64,000 bases of DNA from Qipengyuania xiapuensis (GTDB lineage Bacteria > Pseudomonadota > Alphaproteobacteria > Sphingomonadales > Sphingomonadaceae): assembly GCF_019711395.1 (NCBI RefSeq), contig NZ_JAIGNL010000002.1, forward strand, positions 601,001 through 665,000, read 5' to 3'. The notes below the pieces were generated by a model that was not told where the DNA came from, made no database searches, and saw only the letters and a list, made by a program, of their open reading frames with translations. Position 1 is the first letter of the stretch, and the number at the start of each line of letters is the position of its first letter. A program made the position numbers and the translations under genes. Positions 15,796-25,453 of this stretch are shown piece by piece.

Positions 15796-16559
15796 TGTGC
15801 TAGTCTCCAGTCGAAGCCGAAGGGTCCTACCACCTTCCAGGCCTCGTAATACTCTTCAGGCAAATCGAATGGGGCAGCCAGTTGCACGGCTCGGATGGCC
15901 TGTTCGCCATGGCGACCGGCCTGCGCCCGGTTGGTGTCGTTGATGCCGGTCTGCCTCACGATTGTGGGGCGGCCGGCGAGCGTTCCGTCGGCATTGAGAC
16001 GGAAGCGGAGGAAAGTGGTGATCTGCTCGACATCGGGGCCTGCAGGAGGCTGCCAGTGCGGCTTGATCTCGCGGGCGATGGCCTGGACGAGCGATGCCTT
16101 GGTGCTTGCACCGATCTGAGATGCGGGCGTGCGCGTCTCGTTCGTCGTGGTGCTGCCCCCAGACCCGGCAAGGAAGTTGTCACCGATGAGCGAGCCGCGC
16201 GGCTTTTCGGTGGGCTGCGCTTCCGGCTGGCGGCGCGGCGTCTGCGGGCGCGGCGCGGCGTCGCGCGTCGTGGGTCGCTGGACGACAGGCTGGCTGGGCG
16301 CTTCGAGCGGCTCCGGGACGGGAGCCGGCGTGTCGGCGAGTTCGGGTGCGATGGCTGCACGGCTTTCCGGCACCGGATCGGGCGCGGTATCTTCAAGCCC
16401 GACATCCTCTGCAAGGCTCACCGTCATACGCTCGGTTCGCGGGATGGGAGGCGCGGGAAACAGGGCCTGGATGGTGATGGCAGCCAGCAACAGCAAATGC
16501 AGCGCGAGGGCCACGATCAGCCCCGTGCGCTCATCTCCGTGTATGCCAAGCCTCTCCAT
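15792..16559 (-). CDS. tolA: TolA-like envelope energy transducer
   Basis: 255 residues: a short cytoplasmic N-terminus, one transmembrane helix (about 14-36), a long proline/alanine/arginine-rich periplasmic linker (about 40-140), then a C-terminal TonB/TolA-like domain (about 155-255) with FRLNADGTLAGRP. It links the TolQR motor to TolB/Pal. Sequence similarity in TolA proteins is weak, so the symbol rests on topology and operon position. It lacks the long EAAK-rich coiled coil of E. coli TolA. Confidence 0.88.
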   Translation of the reverse strand: MERLGIHGDERTGLIVALALHLLLLAAITIQALFPAPPIPRTERMTVSLAEDVGLEDTAPDPVPESRAAIAPELADTPAPVPEPLEAPSQPVVQRPTTRDAAPRPQTPRRQPEAQPTEKPRGSLIGDNFLAGSGGSTTTNETRTPASQIGASTKASLVQAIAREIKPHWQPPAGPDVEQITTFLRFRLNADGTLAGRPTIVRQTGINDTNRAQAGRHGEQAIRAVQLAAPFDLPEEYYEAWKVVGPFGFDWRLAQ

Positions 16560-16568
16560 GGTGACTGG

Positions 16569-17048
<480 letters not shown>

Positions 17049-17049
17049 G

Positions 17050-17748
17050 TCAGCGCTGCTCCAGCTGGCGGCTGAAGCTCGCGTTCAGCTTGTCGGAGAA
17101 ACGCCCGAGCTTGCTCTCGAAACGGTCGACGTCATTGCTGAAGCGGTTGTAGGCGATCACCGCCGGAATGGCTGCGAACAGGCCGATTGCGGTCGCGAAG
17201 AGTGCTTCCGAGATACCCGGCGCCACCACCGCCAGCGAGCTCGATTCCTGCGCGCCAATCTGGAAGAAGCTGTTCATGATCCCCCAGACGGTGCCGAACA
17301 GGCCCACGAAAGGCGCCACCGAGCCGACCGTCGCGAGGAAATTCAGTCGCTCCGAAATGTCGTCGGCTTCCTGTGCGATCTGGCTTTCCATTGCATTCGC
17401 GATCCGTCCGCGCACGCCTTCGCGGTCGCGGATCTCGCCCTTGACCGAACGGCGCCATTCCGAAACGCCCGCCTGAGCCACGCGCGCCGAGGGGATGTCG
17501 CGATTGCCGCGCTCCGACATGAAGCGGTCGAAGCTTTCCGCCTGCCAGAACTCGCTTTCATAGTCGCGGGTCGCCGCCCGAAGCTTGCGCATGCGCAGGC
17601 TGAAGGAAACGATGATCATCCACACCCAGATGCTTGCGAGGATGAGCCCGAGCATGACCGTCTGGACCACGATATCCGCGTCGAAGAAGAGCTTGAGCGG
17701 GTCGAGCCTGGTCGGCGCACTGATTGCGAGAAGGGTCTGTGTAATCAT
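17050..17748 (-). CDS. tolQ: Tol-Pal system protein TolQ
   Basis: A 232-residue ExbB/TolQ/MotA-type membrane protein, with one N-terminal and two C-terminal helices. The family segment VAPFVGLFGTVWGIMNSF and the following GISEALFATAIGLFAAIPAV are clear. The ATG at 17748 overlaps the ybgC stop (ATGA) and gives the usual MITQ-like start; an in-frame start further upstream would overlap ybgC by 49 bases. Confidence 0.95.
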   Translation of the reverse strand: MITQTLLAISAPTRLDPLKLFFDADIVVQTVMLGLILASIWVWMIIVSFSLRMRKLRAATRDYESEFWQAESFDRFMSERGNRDIPSARVAQAGVSEWRRSVKGEIRDREGVRGRIANAMESQIAQEADDISERLNFLATVGSVAPFVGLFGTVWGIMNSFFQIGAQESSSLAVVAPGISEALFATAIGLFAAIPAVIAYNRFSNDVDRFESKLGRFSDKLNASFSRQLEQR

Positions 17749-18200
17749 CGATCCTCTGTCGAACTGACGAAGCGCGCGAATGAATCGCGCCATTCTTCGG
17801 GCTGGCGGATGGGCCGGCCACTGGGTGAAACGAAACCGACGCGCAGGTGCGCCTCGGCAAGCAGTTCATCGCCCCGGAATGCCTTCTGGTGCATCCGGCA
17901 CGACGCCGCCTTGAGCTCGGTGCAGCGCGTCTCGATCAATACGTCGTCATCGAGTTTCGCGGGGCGCAAATACTTCAGGTTGATCTCGGAAACGGCATAG
18001 GCACCGCCGCCGTCCTCGATCGCGGCGCGCTGGTCGATCTCGAGCCGGCGCAGCAGATCGGAGCGGGCCCGCTCGAACCAGCGCAGGTAGTTCGCGTGAT
18101 AGGTAATGCCCGAAAGATCGGTGTCTTCGTAATAGACACGCACGGCATAGAGGTGGCGGTCGCCGTCAATGATACCGTCGGGGGGATGGGGCAGTGACAT
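17745..18200 (-). CDS. ybgC: Tol-Pal associated acyl-CoA thioesterase YbgC
   Basis: A 151-residue hot-dog fold thioesterase. The signature VYYEDTDLSGITYHANYLRWFERAR holds the catalytic Asp of the DTDxxG motif; only parts are quoted as key residues (Asp-Thr-Asp, Tyr-His). It is first in the tol operon and overlaps tolQ by four bases. The family hydrolyses short acyl-CoA thioesters and may touch phospholipid metabolism at the division site. The ATG at 18200 is chosen for the usual N-terminus. Confidence 0.93.
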   Translation of the reverse strand: MSLPHPPDGIIDGDRHLYAVRVYYEDTDLSGITYHANYLRWFERARSDLLRRLEIDQRAAIEDGGGAYAVSEINLKYLRPAKLDDDVLIETRCTELKAASCRMHQKAFRGDELLAEAHLRVGFVSPSGRPIRQPEEWRDSFARFVSSTEDR

Positions 18201-18295
18201 CTGGCGAGGCTCTAGCGCAGCGCGGATTCGCTGCAAAGGCGGCAATCAGCGCAAGGACATGAACGGCGGCGAAACGAGTCTGGCGTGCGACGAAA

Positions 18296-18676
18296 CTATC
18301 GCCGCGCGATCATCGGGCCGAGCGGCTGGCCGCCGAAAATGTGCACGTGGAGGTGCGGGACTTCCTGCCCGCCGTGTGCGCCGATATTGGCCATCATCCG
18401 GTAACCGGGCTCGACCAGCCCCTTGTCGCGGGCGACCTTGCCAACCGCACGGACGAAACCGGCTATCTCTTCGGGCGGAGCTTTCTCGCTGAAATCGTCC
18501 CAGCTGACATAGCGACCCTTGGGGACCACCAGCGTATGCACCTCGGCCTGCGGATTGATGTCCTCGAATGCATAGGCCCACTCGTCCTCGTAAACCTTGG
18601 TCGAGGGGATTTCGCCGCGCAGGATCTTGGCGAAAATGTTTTCGTCGTCATAGGGCTGGGTCGGATCGATCGGCAT
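18296..18676 (-). CDS. HIT family nucleotide-binding protein (HinT-like)
   Basis: A 126-residue histidine triad protein. The motif HLHVHIFGG close to the C-terminus is the catalytic triad loop; the N-terminal part IFAKILRGEIPSTKVYED is typical of bacterial HinT. Family members hydrolyse purine nucleoside phosphoramidates and acyl-adenylates. It starts directly behind the hisE stop and so probably belongs to the his transcript. Confidence 0.9.
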   Translation of the reverse strand: MPIDPTQPYDDENIFAKILRGEIPSTKVYEDEWAYAFEDINPQAEVHTLVVPKGRYVSWDDFSEKAPPEEIAGFVRAVGKVARDKGLVEPGYRMMANIGAHGGQEVPHLHVHIFGGQPLGPMIARR

Positions 18677-18991
18677 CTACTCGCTCCTGCTCGCTTTTTC
18701 TTCCAGGCCCGAAGTGCCCTCACGCCGGTCGAGCTCGGCCATGACATCGGCGAGCGGAATGTCCTTCACCTGCAAGAGCACGAGCAGGTGCATCAGCAGG
18801 TCGGCACTCTCGGCAACCAGTTCCTCGCGGTCGTCGCCCATTGCGGCGATGACGGTCTCGACCGCCTCCTCGCCCACTTTCTGCGCGATCTTGGGAAGGC
18901 CCTTGGATTTGAGCTTCGCCACGTAGCTCTTGTCGGGCGAAGCGAACATGCGCTGGGCGATCGTCTTTTCGAGGCGTGAAAGCGTATCCAT
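18677..18991 (-). CDS. hisE: Phosphoribosyl-ATP diphosphatase
   Basis: A 104-residue all-alpha NTP pyrophosphatase of the MazG-like superfamily. It performs the second step of histidine synthesis, PR-ATP to PR-AMP. The sequence KVGEEAVETVIAAMGDD with EESADLLMHLL-like helix supplies the metal-binding acidic residues. The ATG at 18991 is preferred; a GTG two codons upstream (18997) cannot be excluded. It is 17 bases after hisF. Confidence 0.92.
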   Translation of the reverse strand: MDTLSRLEKTIAQRMFASPDKSYVAKLKSKGLPKIAQKVGEEAVETVIAAMGDDREELVAESADLLMHLLVLLQVKDIPLADVMAELDRREGTSGLEEKASRSE

Positions 18992-19008
18992 GGGCACCGT
19001 CTGAGCGA

Positions 19009-19782
19009 TCAGCCCCGCGCAGGCAAGCCCGCCGCACGCAGCGCTCGGTGCGCTTCGCCGATCGAGTGCTGGCCGAAGTGGAAGATCGAGGCGGCAAGCA
19101 CGGCGCTCGCGTGCCCCTTGGTGACGCCTTCGACGAGATGTTCGAGCGTGCCCACACCGCCGCTGGCGATGACGGGTACCGAGACGCTGTCGGCGATCGC
19201 CCGCGTCAGCTCGAGGTCATAGCCCTGCTTGGTCCCGTCGCCATCCATCGAGGTAACGAGCAGTTCGCCTGCGCCGAATCCGGCCAGTTTCATCGCATGC
19301 TCGACCGCGTCGATGCCGGTCGGCTTGCGCCCGCCATGGGTGTAGATTTCCCAGCCGCGAAAGCCCTCGCCCTCGGTCTTGGCGCGCGCATCGACGCTTG
19401 CCACGACGCATTGGCTGCCGAACTTGTCGGCGATTTCGCGCACGAGTTCGGGCCGCGCGACGGCTGCGCTGTTCACCGCGACCTTGTCGGCTCCCGCAAG
19501 CAACAGCTCGCGTGCATCCTCGACGCTGCGGACACCGCCGCCGACGGTCAGCGGCATGAAACACACCTCGGCCGTGCGCCTGACCATGTCGAGCAGCGTG
19601 CCGCGGCCTTCGTGGCTCGCGGAAATGTCGAGGAAGCAGAGTTCGTCCGCACCCGCACGGTCATAGGCCTGCGCCTGTTCGACCGGATCGCCCGCATCCT
19701 TGAGGTCGACGAAATTGACGCCCTTCACCACGCGCCCGTCGGCAACGTCGAGACAGGGTATGACGCGGATACGGACGGTCAC
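19009..19782 (-). CDS. hisF: Imidazole glycerol phosphate synthase cyclase subunit HisF
   Basis: 257 residues. This (beta/alpha)8 barrel makes IGP and AICAR from PRFAR with ammonia from HisH. The start GTG at 19782 gives the usual (M)[20 protein letters not shown]. Catalytic Asp11 lies in PCLDV, and the second catalytic Asp is in [13 protein letters not shown]. It follows the inserted small membrane-protein gene by only four bases. Confidence 0.95.
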   Translation of the reverse strand: MTVRIRVIPCLDVADGRVVKGVNFVDLKDAGDPVEQAQAYDRAGADELCFLDISASHEGRGTLLDMVRRTAEVCFMPLTVGGGVRSVEDARELLLAGADKVAVNSAAVARPELVREIADKFGSQCVVASVDARAKTEGEGFRGWEIYTHGGRKPTGIDAVEHAMKLAGFGAGELLVTSMDGDGTKQGYDLELTRAIADSVSVPVIASGGVGTLEHLVEGVTKGHASAVLAASIFHFGQHSIGEAHRALRAAGLPARG

Positions 19783-19786
19783 GCGC

Positions 19787-20005
19787 TTACCCCTCAAAAG
19801 CCCAGTAAACGTAGATCAATATGGCAATCCCAAAAACAACGTTGGCTGACCAAGCCAATAAAAATTTTCTGGGATTGGTCGCCCGATTGATCGCGTGCGC
19901 GTAGGTTATTGGAATTATGCCTTTTTTCCAAACACGGAAAAGCCATGCCGTGAAGGTGCTTCCCACAACGACGATACCCAACCATAGCACCACGTTATCC
20001 TTCAT
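19787..20005 (-). CDS. Small two-helix membrane protein inside the his operon
   Basis: A 72-residue protein with two hydrophobic helices (about 6-24 and 48-68) joined by a basic loop. Its ATG overlaps the hisA stop as ATGA, and its TAA lies four bases before the hisF start, so it is embedded in and translationally coupled to the histidine operon. The DNA is noticeably more AT-rich than the flanking his genes, which hints at recent acquisition. I do not recognise a family. No role in histidine synthesis is implied by its sequence. Confidence 0.65.
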   Translation of the reverse strand: MKDNVVLWLGIVVVGSTFTAWLFRVWKKGIIPITYAHAINRATNPRKFLLAWSANVVFGIAILIYVYWAFEG

Positions 20006-20730
20006 GCTCGCCCCGCAATTGCCAGCGCCGCTGCGAGATCGAGCCTTCCGTCATAAAGCGCGCGGCCGGTGATGACGCCCTCAATGCCTTCCTTGGCGTG
20101 CAGCTTGAGCACGTGGATGTCGTCGATCCCCTTCACGCCGCCGCTGGCGATCACCGGGATATCGACGCGGCGTGCGAGATCGACCGTGGCATCGAGATTG
20201 ACGCCCTTGAGCAAACCGTCGCGGCCGATATCGGTGAAGAGCAGGCTGGCAACGCCCGCATCCTCGAACCGGCGGGCAAGGTCGATCACCGGCACGTCGG
20301 AAACGTCCGCCCAGCCCTCGGTCGCGACCATCCCGTCTTTCGCGTCGACCGCCACGACCACGCCGCCTGCGAAAGCGCGCGCCATGTCCTTGACGAATTC
20401 AGGGTCCTTCAGTGCAGCCGAGCCCATGACGACGCGCGAGACGCCGGCGTCGAACCAGCCCTCTACATCCTCGCGCGTGCGGATGCCGCCGCCCAGCTGC
20501 ACGTGGCCGGGGAAGGCCTCGACGATCTGCTCGACCGCCTCGCGGTTGCGCGCGGCACCGGCGAAGGACCCGTCGAGATCGACCACGTGCAGGTGCCCGG
20601 CGCCTGCCTCGGCAAACAGCTTGGCCTGCTCGGCGGGATTGTCGCCATAGACGGTGGCGCGGTCCATATCGCCCTCGGCAAGGCGCACCACCTGGCCGCC
20701 CTTGAGGTCGATTGCGGGAAATACGATCAC
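20002..20730 (-). CDS. hisA: ProFAR isomerase HisA
   Basis: A 242-residue (beta/alpha)8 isomerase converting ProFAR to PRFAR. The GTG at 20730 gives the canonical (M)[16 protein letters not shown], with the first catalytic Asp in PAIDL; the second active-site Asp lies in LFTDIGRDG. The start overlaps the hisH stop as GTGA. A second in-frame GTG at 20739 is less likely. Confidence 0.95.
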   Translation of the reverse strand: MIVFPAIDLKGGQVVRLAEGDMDRATVYGDNPAEQAKLFAEAGAGHLHVVDLDGSFAGAARNREAVEQIVEAFPGHVQLGGGIRTREDVEGWFDAGVSRVVMGSAALKDPEFVKDMARAFAGGVVVAVDAKDGMVATEGWADVSDVPVIDLARRFEDAGVASLLFTDIGRDGLLKGVNLDATVDLARRVDIPVIASGGVKGIDDIHVLKLHAKEGIEGVITGRALYDGRLDLAAALAIAGRA

Positions 20731-21353
20731 GGTTTCCACTCCAGGAAGCGGGACAAGAGGGTGAGCCCGTAGCTCTGGCTCTTTTCGGGATGGAACTGCA
20801 CGCCGAGGATATTGTCGCGGCCGACAGCGGCTACGAGCCCGCCGCCATGGTCGGTCATTGCCAGCACGTCCTGCCCGCTCCTTGCGTGGAAATGATAGGA
20901 GTGGAGGAAATAGGCCTCGCCCGGCTCGATCACGCGGTGCATCTTGGCGTGCGGCGTCAGCGCCACGTCGTTCCACCCCATATGCGGGACCTTCACGCTG
21001 GTGTCGGTAGGCTTGATCAGCCTCACCTCGCCCTCGATCCAGTCGAGACCGGGGGTTTCGCCATGTTCGAGACCGCGGGTCGCGAGCAGTTGCATCCCCA
21101 CGCAAATGCCCAGGAAAGGCGCGCCGCCGACGAACACGCGTTCGCGCATCGCCTCGATCACGCCCTTTTCGGCGCGCAGTCCCGATGCGCAGGCATTGAA
21201 GCTCCCCACGCCGGGCAGCACGATCCGATCTGCCGCACGCAGCACGTCGGGATCGGCGGTCACGGTGACCTTGGCCCCGACCCGCTTGAGCGCGTTTTCT
21301 ACCGAATGCAGGTTGCCCGCGCCGTAGTCTACGAGCGCGATAACCTCAGCCAC
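20727..21353 (-). CDS. hisH: Imidazole glycerol phosphate synthase amidotransferase HisH
   Basis: A 208-residue class I glutamine amidotransferase that feeds ammonia to HisF. The nucleophile Cys is in [11 protein letters not shown], and the catalytic His and Glu are in VQFHPEKSQ near the end. The start GTG at 21353 precedes [16 protein letters not shown] and overlaps the hisB end by eight bases. Confidence 0.95.
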   Translation of the reverse strand: MAEVIALVDYGAGNLHSVENALKRVGAKVTVTADPDVLRAADRIVLPGVGSFNACASGLRAEKGVIEAMRERVFVGGAPFLGICVGMQLLATRGLEHGETPGLDWIEGEVRLIKPTDTSVKVPHMGWNDVALTPHAKMHRVIEPGEAYFLHSYHFHARSGQDVLAMTDHGGGLVAAVGRDNILGVQFHPEKSQSYGLTLLSRFLEWKP

Positions 21354-21939
21354 CAAGCTGTCCCTTCGTGCTGGGTATCGCGCCACCCTTGCGGGGATCG
21401 ACTTCGCAGGCGATCCGCATCGCGCGGGCAAAGCCCTTGTAGATCGCTTCGCAGATGTGGTGGTTGTTGGTGCCGTAGAGCAGCTCGACATGCAGCGTCA
21501 GGCCGCAGGTCTGCGCGACCGAGTGGAACCAGTGCTCGATCAGCTCGGTGTCCCATTCGCCGAGCTTTTCCTGGCTGAAACCTGCTTTCCACACGAGATA
21601 GGGGCGTCCCGAGATATCGAGAGCTACTCGTGCGAGCGTTTCGTCCATCGGCGAATAGGCGCTGCCGTAGCGCGTGATCCCGCCCTTGTCGCCGAGCGCC
21701 TGGGCAAGTGCCTGGCCCAGCGCCAGCGCGCTGTCCTCGGTCGTGTGGTGCTGGTCGACATGCAGGTCGCCATCGACCTTCATCGTCACGTCGATCAGCG
21801 AATGCTTGGAAAACTGTTCCACCATGTGGTCGAGGAAGCCGATGCCGGTGGCAATGTCATAGCTGCCCGACCCGTCGAGGTTCACCTCGACAAGGATTTT
21901 GGTTTCCTCGGTGTTTCGTTCGATACGGCCTGTACGCAT
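21346..21939 (-). CDS. hisB: Imidazoleglycerol-phosphate dehydratase
   Basis: 197 residues, a monofunctional HisB as is usual outside the enterobacteria. It holds the manganese-binding repeats [25 protein letters not shown] and [14 protein letters not shown]. It dehydrates IGP to imidazole acetol phosphate. First gene of the his cluster in this window, it faces sspB divergently across a 113-base gap that should contain the operon promoter. Confidence 0.96.
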   Translation of the reverse strand: MRTGRIERNTEETKILVEVNLDGSGSYDIATGIGFLDHMVEQFSKHSLIDVTMKVDGDLHVDQHHTTEDSALALGQALAQALGDKGGITRYGSAYSPMDETLARVALDISGRPYLVWKAGFSQEKLGEWDTELIEHWFHSVAQTCGLTLHVELLYGTNNHHICEAIYKGFARAMRIACEVDPRKGGAIPSTKGQLGG

Positions 21940-22052
21940 GGCGATTGCCTATAGGCGGCTCGCGCCTGCACGCAAGGAATTGCCGCTTTCGTCAGGGTAA
22001 AGGCCAGCTTAAACCGCTTGACCCCGGCCCCAAGCAGTTCCACCTATATTGC

Positions 22053-22553
22053 ATGAGCGAAGAAACGCCCGACAGCCTGATCCCATACGACACGATCGTG
22101 CAGGAGGCCCTGCGCGCCGTCGTCGGTCGCGTGCTCGGCGAAATCGAACAGAACGGCAGCGAATTGCCGGGTGCCCACCACTTCTACATTACGTTCAAGA
22201 CCCACGCGCCGGGCGTTTCGATTCCCGCGAACCTGCGCGAACGTTTTCCGGACGAGATGACCATCGTCCTGCAGAACAAGTTCTGGGACCTTAACGTGCG
22301 CGAAGACGGCTTCTCCGTCGGTCTCTCGTTCAACCAGATCCCCGCAGAACTCGACATTCCCTACGCCGCGATCACGCAATTCGTCGATCCGGCAGTCGAT
22401 TTCGGCCTCCAGTTCCAGGCGACCGTGGCCGATATGGCCCCTGCCGAGACCGACGAGGCCGGCAATGACGAGGAACAGGCCGAGCGCACGCCCGTTGAAG
22501 GTGCTGAAGACGGCTCGAACGTCGTCACGGTCGATTTCGGCCGCAAGAACTAA
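22053..22553 (+). CDS. sspB: SspB-like ClpXP protease adaptor
   Basis: A 166-residue protein of the alphaproteobacterial SspB family (DUF1321-type). It has the compact peptide-binding domain (HHFYITFKT, LQNKFWDLNV and the FSVGLSFN strands) followed by an acidic linker and a short C-terminal hydrophobic/basic tail (NVVTVDFGRKN) that would dock on ClpX. It delivers ssrA-tagged and other substrates to ClpXP. The ATG at 22053 is chosen because the domain begins soon after. Confidence 0.9.
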   Translation: MSEETPDSLIPYDTIVQEALRAVVGRVLGEIEQNGSELPGAHHFYITFKTHAPGVSIPANLRERFPDEMTIVLQNKFWDLNVREDGFSVGLSFNQIPAELDIPYAAITQFVDPAVDFGLQFQATVADMAPAETDEAGNDEEQAERTPVEGAEDGSNVVTVDFGRKN

Positions 22554-22594
22554 CCGCGGGGCGGCAGCGCCTCGCTGACCAAGCAGGGGCACAC

Positions 22595-23032
22595 ATGGGT
22601 CTGGCCAAGGAAGAAGATGCCAATCACCTCACCGACAAGGTGAGCGATGCGATCGCCCGCGTCGAACGCGAAGCGACGAATGAAACAACGGTTCCGGGCC
22701 CCAGCCCGAACCCTGCGACCAACCTGCTGATTCACGAGATTGTTCTGCGCAGCGCAGGTCGCCTGACGCGTAACACTCTCGAGAAAGCCCTGCTGGGTCG
22801 CAAGTATGGCAGCCAGTTCGCGAAGGATGCGGTCGAGAACCGTTCCATCGTGCACACGCTGGCAGCCTATGGCGTCACCAAATATGCGACGAAATCGGTC
22901 CCCGGCGCGCTGATCGTGGGCATGGGCCTGCTCGGCAAGACCCTGTTCGACCGGAGCCAGTCGCGCCGCAAGGCCCGCCGCCAGGGTGAAAAACGCATCC
23001 GGGGCCAGGCAGACGGCGACACGCTGGCCTGA
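22595..23032 (+). CDS. Conserved hypothetical protein, 145 residues
   Basis: Not assigned to a known family. The N-terminal half is acidic and helical, ending in PGPSPNPATNLLIHEI. The middle, LRSAGRLTRNTLEKALLGRKYG, is amphipathic. A moderately hydrophobic stretch (TKSVPGALIVGMGLLGKTLF) may be a membrane helix, and the tail is strongly basic. It sits between sspB and gmk with normal codon use, so it is a real gene. Function unknown. Confidence 0.7.
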   Translation: MGLAKEEDANHLTDKVSDAIARVEREATNETTVPGPSPNPATNLLIHEIVLRSAGRLTRNTLEKALLGRKYGSQFAKDAVENRSIVHTLAAYGVTKYATKSVPGALIVGMGLLGKTLFDRSQSRRKARRQGEKRIRGQADGDTLA

Positions 23033-23087
23033 GCATTCCGCCACGTTGCACACTTGATCGCTCGCGCACCATGGGCCAACAGCGCGC

Positions 23088-23735
23088 ATGGCCGAATCCG
23101 CACAAGACAACGACAAGCTGGCCCGCCGCGGGCTGATGTTCATCCTTTCCTCGCCGAGCGGCGCAGGCAAGACGACGATCAGCCGCATGCTGCTGGCGGC
23201 AGACGACGAGATCAAGCTGTCGGTCAGCGTGACCACCCGTCCTCCCCGCCCGGGCGAAGAGGACGGCGTCCATTATTACTTCGTGGACGACGCCGAGTTC
23301 GACCGCATGGTCGAGGAGGACGATTTCTACGAGTGGGCACACGTCTTCGGCCATCGATACGGCACGCCCAAGGGCCGCATCCGTGCCGCGCTGAAGGACG
23401 GGCAGGATTTCCTCTTCGACATCGACTGGCAGGGCACGCAGCAGCTGTTCCAGAAGGACCAGCAGGACGTCGTCCGCGTCTTCATCCTGCCCCCCAGCAT
23501 CGCCGAACTCGAACGCCGGTTGCGCAGCCGCGGCACCGATAGCGAGGAAGTTGTGCAGGCCCGCATGGAACGCGCCCGCGCCGAGATCAGCCACTGGGAC
23601 GCCTATGACTACGTGGTGATCAACGAGGACGTGAATGCGTGCTTCGCCAAGGTGCGAGAAATACTCGATGCCGAACGGATGAAGCGCCAGCGCCAGACGG
23701 GCCTGATCCCGTTCGTGCGCGAACTGATGAGCTAG
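23088..23735 (+). CDS. gmk: Guanylate kinase
   Basis: A 215-residue GMP kinase (GMP + ATP to GDP + ADP). The P-loop SSPSGAGKTT is at residues 21-30. The GMP-binding segments VSVTTRPPRPGE and VHYYFV, and FDIDWQGTQQL, are present. The short extra N-terminus before the P-loop is common in this order. Essential for nucleotide supply. Confidence 0.96.
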   Translation: MAESAQDNDKLARRGLMFILSSPSGAGKTTISRMLLAADDEIKLSVSVTTRPPRPGEEDGVHYYFVDDAEFDRMVEEDDFYEWAHVFGHRYGTPKGRIRAALKDGQDFLFDIDWQGTQQLFQKDQQDVVRVFILPPSIAELERRLRSRGTDSEEVVQARMERARAEISHWDAYDYVVINEDVNACFAKVREILDAERMKRQRQTGLIPFVRELMS

Positions 23736-23821
23736 GCCCGGCGCGCCGCGCTCGCTTGCGCGCCAACAGGCGATATGCTTCAATAATCGGCAAAAATCCG
23801 GTCGCCATCCGGAGAAAACGA

Positions 23822-25444
23822 ATGGCCGATATCTTCCTGTCCTACTCGTCGAAAGACAAGGCGCGCCTTGCGCCCCTTGTCGACGAATTGCGCGCACGCG
23901 ACCGCAGCGTGTGGTGGGACCGCGAGCTAGTTGCCGGTCCGGCCTTTGCCGATTGCATCGAAGATGAACTGGGCAAGGCCAAGTGCGTACTTGTCGCCTG
24001 GTCCGAAAACTCGATTGCCTCGCACTGGTGCCGCGACGAAGCTGCGGTCGGGCTTGAGCGCAACGTGCTGGTGCCGTTCCGGATCGACGACATCATGCCG
24101 CCGCTGGGATTTCGCTCCTCCCATACACCGGACCTTGCAGGCTGGCCCGACCGCGAAGGCGAGCTGAGCCAGCTGCTGGCAGGCGTGGCGGAATGCCTCA
24201 AGGTTGCCATTCCTGTCCCCAACCGTAGCGCGCCGACAGCAGCGACCGAAAAGACGCTCCTCATCCTACCCTTCCGGCAAACCGGTGGAGGAGCGGGCGA
24301 CGACTATTTTGCCGACGGGCTGATCGAGGACGTGACCTCCGAGCTGTCGCATATCCAGCAATTGCAGGTAATCTCTCGCAGCACGGCGTTCGAATTCAAG
24401 GAAAGCCCTACCCCGCCGGACGCCATTGGCAGGCGCCTCGGTGCCACGGCAGTGCTGACCGGCAGCATCAGGCGGGCCGGCGATCGCGCGCGAATATCAG
24501 CCGCGCTGATCGATACCGAGAGCGGAAAGACCATTTGGTCGGAGACTTTCAACCGAACGCTGGAAGACATCTTCGCCGTGCAGGACGAATTGACGAGCGA
24601 GATCGTGACCGCGCTCGACGTCAAGCTGGTGCATGGCGAACAGGCGCGCCTCAATCGCAGCCGTTTCAAGTCGGTCGAGGCAGGACACGTCTTCTATCGC
24701 GGGTTGTTCGAATTTCACCGCTTCGAACCCGAAACCATGCTCCACGCCAGGCGCCTGTTCAGCCAATTCGTTGAAATGGAACCGGATTCGGTGCTCGGTT
24801 ACGCTTGGCTCACAACGACGTGGGCCGCTTCGCTGCTGGTCCAGTGGGAAGCGCCGCAGGACGCGCTACCTGCGATGCAGGAAAATGCAGCGAAGGCACT
24901 CGACATCGATCCCGAGAATGCAGCTGCGCTCATCGGCAATGTCTACTTCCATGTGCTGACAGGAAATCTGGATGCCGCACATGACTTCGCGCAACGCGCG
25001 GTACGCAGCGCGCCCAGTTCTGACGAGGCGTTATTCGCACGCGGGTGGGTGGAGATGTTCCTCGGCCGGTTCGACCAATCGATCGTGAGCCTCGAGAAGG
25101 CTCTGCGTCTCGCGCCAATTCCCAGCGCCGTGAGGCTGGGCGTCGCGGGCACGGCCTATCGCAACGCGCAGCGCTACGACAAATCGATCGAAATCTTCCG
25201 CAGGCTTATCGAGCGCGAACCGCAATTCCTGTTCGGCTATTCGGGCCTCGCTTCGGCACTAGCCCTGAGCGGCGACATGGATGGCGCACGCAAGATGGTC
25301 GCAGAAGTGCTGCGCATCGAACCGGAGTTCACGGTTGAACGGTTTATCACGCCCGACTTCTACCGCGACCCCGCTGTGATGCAGGCATGCGCCGACGCAC
25401 TGGCGAAGGCAGGAATGCCTTCCGCCAGCGCGCAGGACGCGTAA
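23822..25444 (+). CDS. TIR domain, TolB-like domain and TPR repeat protein
   Basis: 540 residues. An N-terminal TIR domain (about 1-135) starts IFLSYSSKDK. In ASHWCRDEAAVGLER, Glu73 aligns by eye with the catalytic NADase glutamate of SARM1-type TIRs. Then comes a TolB N-terminal/FlgO-like domain (about 145-280) with ILPFRQTGGGAGDDYFADGL and VLTGSIRRAGDRARI, of the kind also found on class III adenylate cyclases. The rest (about 290-530) is a run of TPR-like helical repeats. No signal peptide or membrane helix was seen. It may be a NAD+-cleaving or nucleotide-signalling protein; it could equally be a scaffold. The ATG at 23822 begins the TIR domain directly. Confidence 0.8.
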   Translation: MADIFLSYSSKDKARLAPLVDELRARDRSVWWDRELVAGPAFADCIEDELGKAKCVLVAWSENSIASHWCRDEAAVGLERNVLVPFRIDDIMPPLGFRSSHTPDLAGWPDREGELSQLLAGVAECLKVAIPVPNRSAPTAATEKTLLILPFRQTGGGAGDDYFADGLIEDVTSELSHIQQLQVISRSTAFEFKESPTPPDAIGRRLGATAVLTGSIRRAGDRARISAALIDTESGKTIWSETFNRTLEDIFAVQDELTSEIVTALDVKLVHGEQARLNRSRFKSVEAGHVFYRGLFEFHRFEPETMLHARRLFSQFVEMEPDSVLGYAWLTTTWAASLLVQWEAPQDALPAMQENAAKALDIDPENAAALIGNVYFHVLTGNLDAAHDFAQRAVRSAPSSDEALFARGWVEMFLGRFDQSIVSLEKALRLAPIPSAVRLGVAGTAYRNAQRYDKSIEIFRRLIEREPQFLFGYSGLASALALSGDMDGARKMVAEVLRIEPEFTVERFITPDFYRDPAVMQACADALAKAGMPSASAQDA

Positions 25445-25453
25445 GCAAGTGGC

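Noticed and set aside
19783-19797. TTG start of hisF at 19797
   Set aside because: The GTG at 19782 gives the standard HisF N-terminus; TTG would overlap the inserted gene and add RGKR-type residues not seen in the family.
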